From Halichoerus grypus (taxonomy: Eukaryota; Chordata; Mammalia; Carnivora; Phocidae), in assembly GCF_964656455.1 (NCBI RefSeq), contig NC_135712.1, positions 69,941,239 through 70,005,238 on the forward strand: a DNA stretch of 64,000 nucleotides, given 5' to 3'. The notes under the pieces are model-generated. The model searched no databases, was not told where the DNA came from, and saw only the letters and a list, made by a program, of their open reading frames with translations. The stretch's first letter is position 1. The number at the start of each line of letters is the position of its first letter. Position numbers and translations under genes: made by a program. Positions 45,692 to 56,058 of the stretch are shown piece after piece.

Positions 45692-45765
45692 CGAGGCATT
45701 GACATCTGTCGCAGAGGCATTTTCTTCTTCACTGAGCCAGAGCTGGATGACTCTTAAGGGGAGCT
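45692..45765 (-). CDS. MUC4: MUC4 exon (SEA-like region, first half)
   Basis: This 74 nt exon (phase 1 to 0) encodes LPLRVIQLWLSEEENAS and TDVNAS, near-identical to human. The donor is the less usual TCG|GTCAGT, but it is fixed by the phase and by the human junction NAS-VAYRL. Confidence 0.93.
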
Positions 45766-46200
45766 CTGGAAATGGGAGAAGCAGATTCACAATCACCTCA
45801 CAGTTTACATAGACTTAGCCAAGAAGGTCATTGGGCCAGCTCAGGGAGACTGCCCATTCTACGGTGACAGAGAGTCACCAGACGAGTCAGGAGAAGGGGC
45901 TGAGTCCGTTGACCCTCACCCTAGCGCCCATTCCACTGAATCAAGGCTTCCTGACTCCTGTCTCTCTGGGCCATGAGGCCACCTTCACTCTTTCCTCAGC
46001 GGACTGCTCAGGGCTGGGGTTCGTGCTGCGGCAGCTGCCCCCCCCCCCACCAGCTCCCAGAGCTGGCAACTTAACCATCACCTGAGAGAGATTCGGAGTT
46101 CTGCCCTGTGAGTTGGAGGAACTTAGCTCTGCCCCCCTCTGAGTCCCTCGTGTCCCCTCAGGGTGAGAGAAATGCGGAGGCAGAGGGCATCGGACGGCAC
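45766..46200 (-). other. MUC4 intron
   Basis: A 435 bp intron with a short poly-C run near 46,040. No other feature. Confidence 0.65.
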
Positions 46201-46380
46201 CTTGACGGACGGTTGGAGTGAAGTTGTTCCCGGCCACGATGCAGCGGGTGTCGGTGAAGGCCGGGGGGCAGGTGCAGGCCGGCCGGCAGCCCAGAGCCTG
46301 GGAGATGGAGCAGTGGCCCTGGTTGTAGCAGTAGTTCATAGGGCAGGACTGGTTCTGACAGAGGGGAGACGTCTCCCGAG
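46201..46380 (-). CDS. MUC4: MUC4 exon (EGF-like domain)
   Basis: The exon encodes LCQNQSCPMNYCYNQGHC, GCRPACTCPPAFTDTRC and AGNNFTPTV, a classical EGF-like module. It spans 180 nt with phases 1 and 1. The donor reads CAAG|GTGCCG, poor after the GT, but no better site keeps the frame. Confidence 0.94.
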
Positions 46381-47288
46381 CTGCAGAGGGAGCACGGGGG
46401 TCAGCAGACCAGGCCAGGCAGCGGGGAGGCAGGGAGCCCACAGAAAGCTGCTGCTAGAATGGGCTTGGTTTCTTTCCCCACAAAAGCTCACTCAGTCTGC
46501 GTTCTGCTTCTGAGTCGCTCTGAACCCCAAACTATCCTTCTCCCTTTTCCAGACAGTTCCTCTGCCCGGTCAGTATGCTCCCACTGCTGCTGGAGGAATG
46601 GCATGTTTATCAGACCCCCTGCATCAGGAAAGGACCCAGAAGGCTGGCAGGACAAGGGCCCGCCAGCTTGCTTTCTGCACTTCCATCCCTTTTTCTGCCT
46701 TATGAAGCTGTGGTTCTTCCCACTCTGACCTCTGCTCAGAAGACATGGGGGCCTCTAGATTTCCTTTGGGCACTCTAGGAGGCCTACTGAAGGCCTCCCT
46801 GTGGTCTCCCTCATCATGACTCCAGTGGCTCAGAGGTCAAGAACAGATGGTGGGAGGAGGACTCAAAGGGAGGACTCACCCCTGCCACCAGATGCCCATG
46901 GCAGCCCCCCACATGTCCCAACTGAGATGTGGAGACCCTGAGCTTTGTGTCTCTGAAGACGCATGAGGAGCCTGAGGGCCCCAGCTTGCCCCTGGCTCCC
47001 TGGCCGCTGCTGGACATCTGCCCCCCGCCCGAGGCCATCTTCAGATTCTTGCCCTGGGCTTTCCCCCTCAGAGCCTCAGCCTGCCCTGCCCTGGCCACTT
47101 TCCCATGCTTGCACAATCTTCTCCTTCAGCCTCACACCTCCCTGGACATCCTGACCTCCTTACCATAGCCATCTGTATTGAGTATTCTAAAGACTTGCCA
47201 GAAAAGGGAGAGAAATGGTTTGCCCCAGGCCCTCCTCGTGCCAATCGTCCGCAAGCCTCCTCCCACCGGGGCCCTGTCCCTGGCTCAC
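46381..47288 (-). other. MUC4 intron
   Basis: A 908 bp GT-AG intron without a recognised repeat. Confidence 0.65.
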
Positions 47289-47448
47289 CTGAACAGTGAC
47301 GCCCATCCCCAGTCAGGTTTGGGGGGCAGGCCTCGCAGCCCTTCCCAGGAATGCACTGCACACTCTCGAAGCACGGCTCCTCACAGAGGTCCTTGGAGAG
47401 TTTACAGTATTGGCCAAAGGTGTTCCTGTCACACTTGCAACCAGCCAC
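47289..47448 (-). CDS. MUC4: MUC4 exon (cysteine-rich EGF-like domain)
   Basis: The exon encodes VAGCKCDRNTFGQYC, LCEEPCFESVQCIPGKGC and ACPPNLTGDGRHCS. It enters in phase 0 after GTTCCAG and leaves in phase 1 at GTGAGC. CKCD-NTFG-YC and CPPNLTGDGRHC are strongly conserved with human. Confidence 0.96.
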
Positions 47449-49191
47449 CTGGAACGGGTTGCTGATTACTGGGTAGCCAGGAGCCTGAACCATTAAAGGC
47501 TTCTGGGTGTTTCTGTACTGACCCCTCTGGTCTGAGAACCCATGGACCTCAAGTCCTTGTCTTAATTCCGCCAGCATCTACGTGAGCACCTTCTTGGCCA
47601 GGCCGTGGTCCTGCACATCCTTGCCAAGGCCACCGGGCCTCCCTGGGCAGTTCTTTCCCCCCGACCCCTCTGCCTGGTGCCAGCCCTGGGATCTCAACCA
47701 CACCATATTTCCTTGCCAGAAACCCTTTTCAGAGTTAAGACAGGGGCTAAGTATTCTACTATCCCTTGAAAACTGGATCTTACGTAAGCTCAGTTTCCTG
47801 CTCTATCTTCCCTTGCTGACTCCCAGACCAAGAAGACAGAGCCGCACTGCTAAGCACAGTGAGAACACACAGCAACCAGAAAAATGGCACAGGGAGGTAC
47901 TGATTCCCCAAACCTCGTCCAGCCCCCTGGTCTCTCTACTCTGACACGCCTATGGAGATGACTCTGGAAATCTCCCTAAAATGAATCCCCTCCAACACTT
48001 TCTACTTCCAAGACTGGATATTTTGGGATACCTAAAATAATATATTGATTTTAATCTCTGTTTCTCCCAGTTAGTATCTTTTTTCTGTCTTCTAACCCCT
48101 GGGCTCCTCTACCACTACCCCTTTCAAGTACGAATCCTTTGTTCATGCTTCGGGAGAAGGGTGCGTGTAAGGGGTGAAGGGGGTGCTGGGGTATTGCCAG
48201 CCAAACACTTTCCTTTATGGCTCCTGCTTTACAACCAAAACAAAATAAAACAAAAACAAAACAAAATTTTTTAAAAAGAAATGGGGCAAGATTCATAGAC
48301 TAAGGCCAACTATCTTGGTTAAAACTTGCAGGAGCAAAGATTTTCTCCAAAATAAAGAGACCCTTCTTTTAGCTGGAAGGCGACAGTAGAGGAGATAACA
48401 AAGGGGTTTGGGAGTGTCCATGTCACAGGGGACCTGCCCTTCTCTTCCCATCACCACAATGATGAGACCCTAGAGAGAAATGGCTGCGTGGTGCTTCTGG
48501 GCAGATGGGAACTTAGGCTTCCTGTGTCTGAGCAAGGCACAGAAGCCGCAAATCACCTCCCTGGGACCAAGGAGGAGGGAGCATGGAGCCTGTGATCTGT
48601 GTAGGCTCATGCCCAGGGACCACAAGGATGCCTTCCTGCCCACATCTCTCCATGCCTTGTTCTAGAACCATGGAGCTGGGTGGGGGATGGGGGGGTGGCA
48701 CCTGGGTGGCTCAGTTGGTTAAGTACCTGACTCTTGATTTTGGCTCAGATCATGATCTCAGGGTCGTGAGACTGAGGCCCCCGTTGAGCTCCCTGCTCAG
48801 CGGGGAGTCTGCTTGAGATTCTTTCCCTCTCCTTCTGCTCCTCCCCCTACTTGCTTTCTCTCTATCTCTCTCAAATAAATAAATAAGTCTTTAGAACTGT
48901 GAAGCTGGGAACCCCTGGGGAGTTTTAAGGGATGCTGAGGTGAATGTTTCCTGTCAGCCTGGCAGAATGGGAGCTAGGAGATAAAAATTCAGCTGAGCTA
49001 TAAGCAGTGAAGAAAGTTCTGTTTCTTATACACGTAAGTTTATGGCCCGAGATTGATGTTGACTCTCCTCACCTACCACAGCTCCCAACACACACATTAC
49101 CACACGGGACTGAAGTATGACATCCCTTCAGTTCCCACTGCCTTTCCCCTTAACAAGGAAACCTCCCACCCACCCTCCTCCCAGCACTCAC
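47449..49191 (-). other. MUC4 intron with a SINE
   Basis: A 1.7 kb intron containing a Can-SINE at 48,695-48,891. The remainder shows no supported feature. Confidence 0.7.
48695..48891 (+). mobile_element. Can-SINE
   Basis: CACCTGGGTGGCTCAGTTGG head and AATAAATAAATAAG tail. Similar but not identical GAAC-TG-AGCTGGG flanks suggest an old duplication. Confidence 0.85.
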
Positions 49192-49373
49192 CTCCAGGGT
49201 GGAGTTGCCCACCCAGCTGGTCTGATTGTATAAACACTGGCTCTCTTCCCTGCAAGCACAGACCACCGTCTTTGGCTGGAGTACAGATGACAGGTTGTCT
49301 TCGACATTTCTTGCTAGAATCTCCAGAGCGAATGGTTCCAACGATTTTGGTGTCCATAGCAATGTCCCATTCT
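49192..49373 (-). CDS. MUC4: MUC4 exon (NGTLLW region)
   Basis: The exon encodes NGTLLWTPKSLEPFALEIL, LQPKTVVCACREESQC and YNQTSWVGNSTLE. It enters in phase 1 and ends in phase 0 (CTGGAG|GTGAGT). Human has NGTLLWTPKSLEPFTLEIL and LYNQTSRVGNSSLEV here. Confidence 0.96.
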
Positions 49374-50849
49374 CTGCCCCAGGGAAGAAAAGACCATGGA
49401 GAGCTGGGAGCCTTGACTGTTGCGCAGTCTGACACATCGTGGCATCTAACACCCAGAGTGCTGATATTGGCCTTCCCGCACCTCTCTCAGACCACCCCTC
49501 AGATGTCATCAGGCATTTCCTTGAGCTTGGCTGGCTTCCTGGAATGATCCCGGTCACACCCCAAGCTGGAGGCGGCATGAGCCCCACTAAGTGATTGTAG
49601 GGTGGGGAACTCCACAGAGGGGAAGGCAGGTGCCCCCTGAAGAGACCCCAAAGGGGAACCCTGCCTGCACCTGCACCAGATGGGACAGCCAGGAGGGACA
49701 GCCAGGAGGGACAGCCAGGAGGGACAGAGAATAAGGCCATAAGGCCGGGATCTTCTGGATGCTTCCCCAGGCTACACTGCAGACGAAACTGGCTTCCCCC
49801 TCACAGCAGCCCCGTGCCTTGCCCCGATTTCTTGCCCACCCCTCTCACGTTGTGGACCTTTGACCTTCAGACACCAGACTACAGTGAAAACATTGTTACG
49901 TATCAGCAAGGACTCTTCTGATCCAAACCTGTCTTACAGTGTCCAAGAAAATAAGCAAGTCTCCTTAACATAGCAGGTTGAGAGTTGTTGATAGTAGGGG
50001 ACAGATGAGAGTAACTTCCAGGCTATCCCTCTTCAGGAGAGGAGCCCAGGGGAGGAGAAAAATCTCCTGATGCCATTGGCTAGCACCTGGGAGGGTGCCA
50101 CGTGGAGCCGAAGGGTACACACAAAGAAGTTCCTTCTTATGCACAGAGAAAGAAAATGAGGCAGAGAGAGGTGCTCTGAGCTCAAAATAAAGTCCCTAAT
50201 GGCTTTGGTTTAGCAAAGATCAGTTACTAGCATAATTGGTGCTGGCCACAGAAGGCAAGTTGCGTCCTGTGAGCTTTGACTTTTTGACCCAGATCACGGT
50301 TCTAGGACTGGGGGTCGCCACACCATTACTGACAGGGAGAGATGAGGCTTTGCTTGATCCCAGCCCAGAAAAGCAACAAGGAGAGACAAAGTTAGGCAAA
50401 CATGGTTGGCCAACATAAAAATAATGAGAAACATACCAAATGAAGGTATTTGTATCTTTAAATCCTGTTCCACATTATATCCTTCTTTTAAGAGATTTGA
50501 AAATGCTTTAGGTTAGTATTGTTTTAGTTGTTATACTTTATTCTAATAATCTGGTGATTGCATAAAGCTGGTTTAAGATGATTGCATGTTACTGGATTTG
50601 AGGTGAAATGACCTTTGAATCACTTGTATGGGCCCCGAGTCAGTGAAGCTAGCTGGCCAGATTGCCATGAGGCCATCGCTGCGATTCACTGGGGGCACCT
50701 ATCAGAATCATACAGATCATTCTAAGAAATTCTGGTCCTGGGTATTCTGATGGAAAAGTAACATGAAGTTGCCCAGCGTATAATGATGCAAAATTACTTA
50801 AAGCTTGACTCTGACCTCATCCCTTCCACCTGCAGCCAAGTACTCTTAC
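49374..50849 (-). other. MUC4 intron with a 13 bp minisatellite
   Basis: A 1.5 kb intron. It holds a short minisatellite at 49,682-49,727; otherwise nothing is recognised. Confidence 0.7.
49682..49727 (+). repeat. 13 bp minisatellite
   Basis: GGGACAGCCAGGA repeats about 3.5 times without mismatch. Confidence 0.92.
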
Positions 50850-50987
50850 CAAAGAGCCTGAAGTCAGTGCCGTTGTTCCTCAGAGTGAATGTGACCTTCG
50901 CAGAGTGGCTGGTGTACTGAAACCGCTTGGTCTGCCCTACGTAGGCTTCCAACACACGCTGACCGTCGATGGATGGTGGGTACTTAT
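50850..50987 (-). CDS. MUC4: MUC4 exon (YPPSIDGQ region)
   Basis: The exon encodes KYPPSIDGQRVLEAYVGQTK, FQYTSHSAKVTFTLRN and DFRLF. Phases are 1 and 1 (donor TTTG|GTAAGA). Human aligns as QYPPSINGGRVIEAYKGQT. Confidence 0.95.
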
Positions 50988-52031
50988 CTGAAACACAAAG
51001 AGGGGATTCGGGGTTTGGAGCAAGAGTTTCTGGCCTCACGGGCCTCCTCTCTCTTTGTCTAGTCCTCTGGTTTATGTGAGGCATTCTCAGGGCTGTGACC
51101 CACCTCTGGAAGCCAGAATTATTCTGTGTACCTGCTTTCAGATCTCTGTAGAGCCGGTTGGGGCTCTATTGCCCACCTGGCCAAATCCTTAGCTTCTCTT
51201 TATCTTCCCCCCAGACAGGATTCAGGTCAAGTTCTTTCCTGATCAGATTGCTATGCTCGGCATGGTACAACGTGAATCAGAGGACAGGGTTGTTCAGACT
51301 GTCACCGAGTTTTACTTCTGGAAGAGGGCTGGAAACCGTGAGGCTCATCTCCAGATGGGCATTGCATTTGTCAGGAAATAGGGCGATGCAGTGGAAATGC
51401 CATTTCCATTTCATTGTTCATTTATTCATTCAGTCACTTAACACATTTATTGAGCCCCTACCATATGGCTGGCACTGTTCTGGGTAGTGAGGCAGTAAAC
51501 AAATAATAAAAAAAGATACCTATGAAAATTAGAAAATATGCTAGATAGTTCTAAGTGCTAAGGAGAAGAAACCAAGCAGGGAAGGCGAATAGGAAGTATG
51601 GGTAAATGTGAAGTTTTAGACAGGAGAGCCAAGAAAGGCATTACTGTGAAGGCGACTCCATTTGCGTAGAGCCTTGAAGGAGGTGAGCGGTGAGCGTGGG
51701 GCTGTCTGGGGGAAGGGAGTCGGACAGAGAGCAGCACGTGTGGAGTCTGGAGTCGGGAGTGAGCCTGGTATGTCTGAAGAACACAGAGAAGCCAGTGGGG
51801 CTGGAGTGGAGGGAGCAGGGCGGGGAGAAGCAGAGGAAGAGTTTGAAAGGTACTGGGATCAGGCTGGAAAGGGCATCACAGAGGGAGCTGGGGAGTCATG
51901 GAGGAATAACATGAGCAAAAGATACTGTTAAATTTTTTAAACGTGCAGCTTAAAGGAACATCATGAAAGGGGGGTGCTCCTCATCTGCCACCTGACTCTG
52001 CAAACGCCTCCCCGCTCTTTGTGCCTCTTAC
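50988..52031 (-). other. MUC4 intron
   Basis: A 1.0 kb intron with a possible L2/MIR trace near 51,410-51,500 (TTATTGAGCCCCTACCATATG). Nothing else is supported. Confidence 0.65.
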
Positions 52032-52262
52032 TGAGGGTGGCGTTCATCTGCTGGTGTCTTCTGGAGAGCATCTTAGTGCTCAGGCCGATGCCTGGGTTTC
52101 GTGTGGCCAGGCTGTCATAGATGCACTGTTTGTCTCCGTTACACTGGGCGACCAGCTTTTCATCCGAGGTTTTGTTTTGCAGTTGGGAAAGGAAGATAGG
52201 GGTGAAGTTGGAAGGCAGATGGTCATCTCTCTTGCCAAGGAGTCTTGTGTCACTGATTTCCC
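52032..52262 (-). CDS. MUC4: MUC4 exon (after VWD)
   Basis: The exon encodes LLGKRDDHLPSNFTPIFLSQ, DKQCIYDSLATRNPGIGL and QQMNATL. It was found from phase and similarity: the previous exon ends in ACC-T, and T+GG restores the Trp seen in human GMTW. It spans 231 nt (phases 1 and 1), with donor CTCA|GTAAGA and a weak acceptor TTATAG. Confidence 0.93.
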
Positions 52263-52643
52263 CTATAACACAAGGGAGGCAATGGAGGTGGGACCAGGGA
52301 TGGGTCTCCAGCTATACTTCTGCCCTGTCCACCCCTTAGCCTCACTTTATATGCCTTGGGGCGAGGGAGGGAGATGTGGAGGGATGGAGTGACTTCCGGC
52401 TTTTGAGGCTGGAAATCCCTCCTCTAGTGAGTGAGGGCCACCACTTCCTCATCTTCATCTTCTAGGATGGGGGTGGAGGGGACAAATCTGGGGTGACACC
52501 CGAATCCTCAGCATGTCCTCCTGGACTTTCCACCTCTCGCTCACAAAGGATGGAAGTCTGGCTCCCATAGGCCGAGGGAGACAATGCTTCCTTCACCCCG
52601 GCCCGGCCGAGTCTACCCCGAGGACTCTGAGGCCCAGACTTAC
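52263..52643 (-). other. MUC4 intron
   Basis: A 381 bp intron with nothing recognised. Confidence 0.65.
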
Positions 52644-52745
52644 AGGTCATTCCATATTGAAAAAGCGACTCCTCAGCGCTATTGCTGGGAATGGTGGAGC
52701 CATTGGGCATCCTGAAGTCGTCATCTGGATTGTCATTCCAGACTC
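52644..52745 (-). CDS. MUC4: MUC4 exon (VWD end)
   Basis: The exon encodes VWNDNPDDDFRMPNGSTIP and EESLFQYGMT. It is 102 nt with phases 1 and 1. Human has LGVWNNNPEDDFRMPNGSTIP, the von Willebrand D-like calcium/fold core. Confidence 0.96.
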
Positions 52746-53305
52746 CTGAGGGACAGAGTAGGAGGTCGGCCACCCTGGAACTGTGGCTCTCCCCTTCCCT
52801 GGGGAGCATCCAATGGGGCACGCTCAAGGTGTGAGGGGGACGAGGGGGCCTGGGAAGCCTTTTCCAGTCACATCTGTTCTCGGTTCAGTCCTTCCCCGGG
52901 GGAGGCGGGAGGACCACACCTCATAGCCCGCCCCTCTGTCTCAGGGATGGAGGAGGGGAAAATGAAGGAGGAAATGGAGGAAGAAGGGAGGGGGAGTGGG
53001 GGCTGGAGGGAGGGGAAGAGCAGCTGCTGACTCTACGCTCCCAAGAGCCCATCCTCAAAGCCCCCTGGGCTGCCCTGGAACTGGAGCCTTAGGATGACAA
53101 GAAGTGAGGCTCGAAGGAAGCTGAAGAGGTCCCTCGTCAAGCCCCACCTCTCCGCGCCCTCGGGGTTCTGTTCCCAGGGGGCCGAGGAAGGGAAGCTCAG
53201 CCTGGGACGCCCACAGGCCAACTGGACGGGGAGCTGCCTGTGGTCTGGGGCTCGAGCTCTTGTGGCCGCCGCTGCGTCAGACGCAGAGTCCTGTCTGCTT
53301 CTCAC
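52746..53305 (-). other. MUC4 intron
   Basis: A 560 bp purine-rich intron on the plus strand (AGGAGGAAATGGAGGAAGAA). No other feature. Confidence 0.65.
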
Positions 53306-53473
53306 CCAGGAGGCCTTCAGTGCGGTTTCGATACTCCTCCGGGAGGCTGCAGGAGGTGTGGAGGATGTTGGCGAGGGCGGTCACTGAGATGGTCACGGTC
53401 CCATCGAAGGTGGCTGACACCAGGGAGCCGTTGCGGGTCATGATGATGCCGGTGGTGTTGAATATCTCCAGGC
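53306..53473 (-). CDS. MUC4: MUC4 exon (VWD domain)
   Basis: The exon encodes LEIFNTTGIIMTRNGSLVSA, TFDGTVTISVTALANILHT and SLPEEYRNRTEGLLG. Phases are 1 and 1; acceptor AACCTCCCAG, donor CTGG|GTGAGA. Confidence 0.95.
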
Positions 53474-53909
53474 CTGGGAGGTTGGGAGACAGAGGAGGAA
53501 GAAACCAGCATGGGAACCCTGTGGGTCCAAGACTCGGCAGTAGTGAAGGGTCAAGGTGCAGAGGGGAGACCTTGAGAGCAGCTCTGGGGTGGCCTGGGGG
53601 TACCTTCTCCAGTGTCCCAAAGCCAAACTCACAGGACACCCCCTCCTTCCTGGGGACTGGAGACTGGGGCGAGGCTATCACCGCCCTGGAGGAAGGAGAG
53701 AAGTGAGGAGGGGAAGCCTAATGCCTGGTCCTGGGTGAAGAAGCTGCTCAGGCCCAGCTGCTGAAAGAAGAGGGGGTGAAGCAAGGGTGCCGACGCCCCC
53801 CTCCACCCCCCGTGCTGCTGCCTCCGCCTTACTCCCAGGCGCTGGGCGCCCCGCTGAAGCCTGACCCAGGGAAGCGGGAGAAGGTGGCTGACGGCTGTCC
53901 CCAGCGTAC
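53474..53909 (-). other. MUC4 intron
   Basis: A 436 bp intron with nothing recognised. Confidence 0.65.
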
Positions 53910-54000
53910 CTTCCGGGTCTTCACGGTTAGTCTCAAATGTCACAGTCTGGTTATTGACCTGCACATGGATTGTGTCATTGGGCTCCAGGAGCCATCGGAC
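53910..54000 (-). CDS. MUC4: MUC4 exon (VWD domain)
   Basis: The exon encodes VRWLLEPNDTIHVQVNNQTV and TFETNREDPE. It is 91 nt (phase 0 to 1), donor GAAG|GTACGC. Human has VQWLLEPHDAIRVLLDNQTVTF. Confidence 0.95.
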
Positions 54001-54102
54001 CTGGAAGGGAATTGGAGGAGGTCTAAGCCTGACCTGCGGGTGGGCCCAGAGGCTGAGAAAGGAAAGGAGGCTGCAGAGAGTTTGCACCTGAGCCCCGGCA
54101 CC

Positions 54103-54128
54103 GGGGGGGGGGGGGGGGGGGGGGGGGG
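54103..54128 (+). repeat. Poly-G homopolymer
   Basis: 26 consecutive G on the plus strand, in a MUC4 intron 100 bp from an exon. Confidence 0.9.
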
Positions 54129-54159
54129 TGTGATGATGAGGTTGTGCTAGCTAACGGCT

Positions 54160-54370
54160 TTAGAGTGCTCAGCAGGGGCCAGGTTGGAGCTAGGCACATT
54201 TCTCAGATGATCTCATTTAAATCTCACAACGGCCCTGTGAGGTAGGTAATATTACTATCCTAATTTTACTCTAAGAAAACTGAGGCACTGGAATTTCAGT
54301 CGTCTCTTCAGGATCACAAGGCTGATGGAGCCCTGACCTGAATCCCACTGTCTCTAGGGTTGACTCTCGA
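54160..54370 (-). repeat. MIR
   Basis: ACGGCCCTGTGAGGTAGGTA and AGAAAACTGAGGCACTGGAA match a reversed MIR. Confidence 0.65.
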
Positions 54371-54459
54371 ACCACTACACTGGCCGGTTGTGTCCTCCCT
54401 CCCTGCTGCCCCATTCTCTTCCTCCTTCTTTCTCTCCTGGAGGGCCCTGCCTCACTCAC

Positions 54460-54668
54460 TGTGATGGGGCTCAGGCGGCTGGTGTCATATTTAGCCGCAA
54501 AGGCAATGAAGTTTGTGGCCTGGGCCGAGCCGGTCTGGGCGGTGCGACCTTGCAGCAGGAACGAGGAGTTTCCGTCCCAGGCCCGGACGAGCTGGAAGTC
54601 CCCCAGCCCGTTGAAGATGAAATTGGCACCATCCAAGGTGGTGATGTGGGGGTCCCCAAACATCCAGG
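54460..54668 (-). CDS. MUC4: MUC4 exon (VWD start with GDPH cleavage site)
   Basis: The exon encodes AWMFGDPHITTLDGANFIF, GNSSFLLQGRTAQTGSAQAT and NFIAFAAKYD. The G-D-P-H codons lie at 54646-54657. In human MUC4 the same motif is the self-cleavage point between the mucin and membrane subunits. Entry is phase 1 and exit phase 0 (ATCACA|GTGAGT). Confidence 0.97.
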
Positions 54669-54984
54669 CTGGAAAGAAGGAGAGATCACATGGCATGACA
54701 GACCAGGGAAGGATCTGAGATCCCCCATCCCCTCGAGGCCAATTCAAGGCTGGGAGACGTTCAGGGAGTATAGAACCATCCCCCGAGGCCCTCTTGCACT
54801 TTTGTGGCCCCGCCCAAATTCACATCATTATCTCCACCCTCCCACCCCCTCCCCAGTGCCATGTAAAAAGCCATCAGCCGCACACCGGACCATCTCCCCG
54901 TTGTGGTCACAGCCCTGCCCCAGGAAGCTTGCTATCCCTCCCCAGCTGCTCCGCCTCAGCCCCGCCGGGCCCCAGCAGCCTCAC

Positions 54985-55104
54985 CGGGCCGTGGGGGCCG
55001 ATACCCGGCACAGCCGATGCGTGGCTGCCTTTGCTGGTAGAGGGCACAGAAGGATGGCTGGTCGTTCCAGCGGCAGCACCAGCTCTGCGGCTCTAGTTCC
55101 TGGT
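54985..55104 (-). CDS. MUC4: MUC4 exon (end of AMOP domain)
   Basis: The exon encodes QELEPQSWCCRWNDQPSFC and ALYQQRQPRIGCAGYRPP. It is 120 nt with phases 1 and 1, closely matching human MUC4 (SWCCRWND, ALYQQRRP, GCATYRPP). Confidence 0.96.
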
Positions 55105-55180
55105 CTGTGGAGAAGAGTGGCACGTTGCAGGGAGAGCGGGGACCTGAAGAGCCCGGCCAGAAGGTTTGGTGGGGCAGGAA

Positions 55181-55389
55181 ATTTTTTTTTTTTTTTTAAG
55201 ATTTTATTTATTTATTTGACAGAGAGATAGAGAGAGCGCACAAGCAGGCAGAGAGGCAGGCAGAGGGAGAGGGAGAAGCAGACTCCCCGCTGAGCAGGGA
55301 GCCCGACGCGGGGCTCGACCCCAGGACCCCGGGATCATGACCCGAGCCGAAGGCAGACGCCTAACGACTGAGCCACCCAGGAGCCCCAG
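55181..55389 (-). mobile_element. Can-SINE in a MUC4 intron
   Basis: Near-consensus copy between two CAGGAAATT copies, between the two AMOP exons. Confidence 0.9.
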
Positions 55390-55567
55390 GGTCAGGAAAT
55401 TAATGGCCAGAGAGCGGAGGCTGCTGGGAGGGAATGGGGACAAAAGGGCTTCTTTCTTCGGGTCCCACTGCTTGGCTTGGAGCCCAGGCCTGGCCTCTGA
55501 CAGAGAAGAGTAGAGGGAGCTCCACAGAAGGTGGGGGTGAGACCTCTGTGGACAGGGACACACATAC

Positions 55568-55693
55568 CGAACTGCCAAGGAGCATGCACTCTCCAGCCTT
55601 GGAGAAGCTCGCCCCAGGGCCCGTAGCTGCAACACACGCCCCCGCGCCAGGAGGAGAAGCTGCACAGCTGCTTGCTGCCAAGGCCCCACCAGC
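55568..55693 (-). CDS. MUC4: MUC4 exon (AMOP domain)
   Basis: The exon encodes WWGLGSKQLCSFSSWRGGVC, CSYGPWGELLQGW and APWQF. It is 126 nt with phases 1 and 1. Human has RWGLGSRQLCSFTSWRGGVCC. Confidence 0.96.
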
Positions 55694-55878
55694 CTGCGAC
55701 AAGGACAGACGTACTCAGGCCCCGAGGCCTGGGGGGCGGGGCGGCGGGAACGGGCAGGCGTTTCTGGGGAGGGGCCGAGGGTGTCCTGGAAGGGACAGGT
55801 CAGGTGTGAGCAAAGGGTGGGTGGGCGGGCTTATGGGGCACGGTGGGGAAGCCCCAAGAGACAGGAGGGAGGTGATAC

Positions 55879-56058
55879 CCATACTGATGGGCTGGAATCG
55901 TAAGTCCCATAGTCCCTGCTGCCAGGAGCAAGGGCAGGCGATCTGGTTCCAGCCCCATGTGGGCCACTGAGGCTGTCTGTTCAACCACTGCAGACACTGG
56001 AGACGGTAGTTGGGCCTTTCTTCCCTGTGTAGGCTATAGACCTGCAGGCCCCGGAGGC
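55879..56058 (-). CDS. MUC4: MUC4 exon (start of AMOP domain)
   Basis: The exon encodes LRGLQVYSLHREERPNYRLQ, CLQWLNRQPQWPTWGWNQ and CPCSWQQGLWDLRFQP. It is 180 nt with phases 1 and 1. The donor is ATGG|GTATCA. CPCSWQQG is diagnostic of the AMOP domain. Confidence 0.96.

Noticed and set aside
54388..55230. A 280-codon plus-strand open frame
   Set aside because: It is the antisense of MUC4 VWD and AMOP exons plus a SINE, so it is a shadow of real coding sequence.
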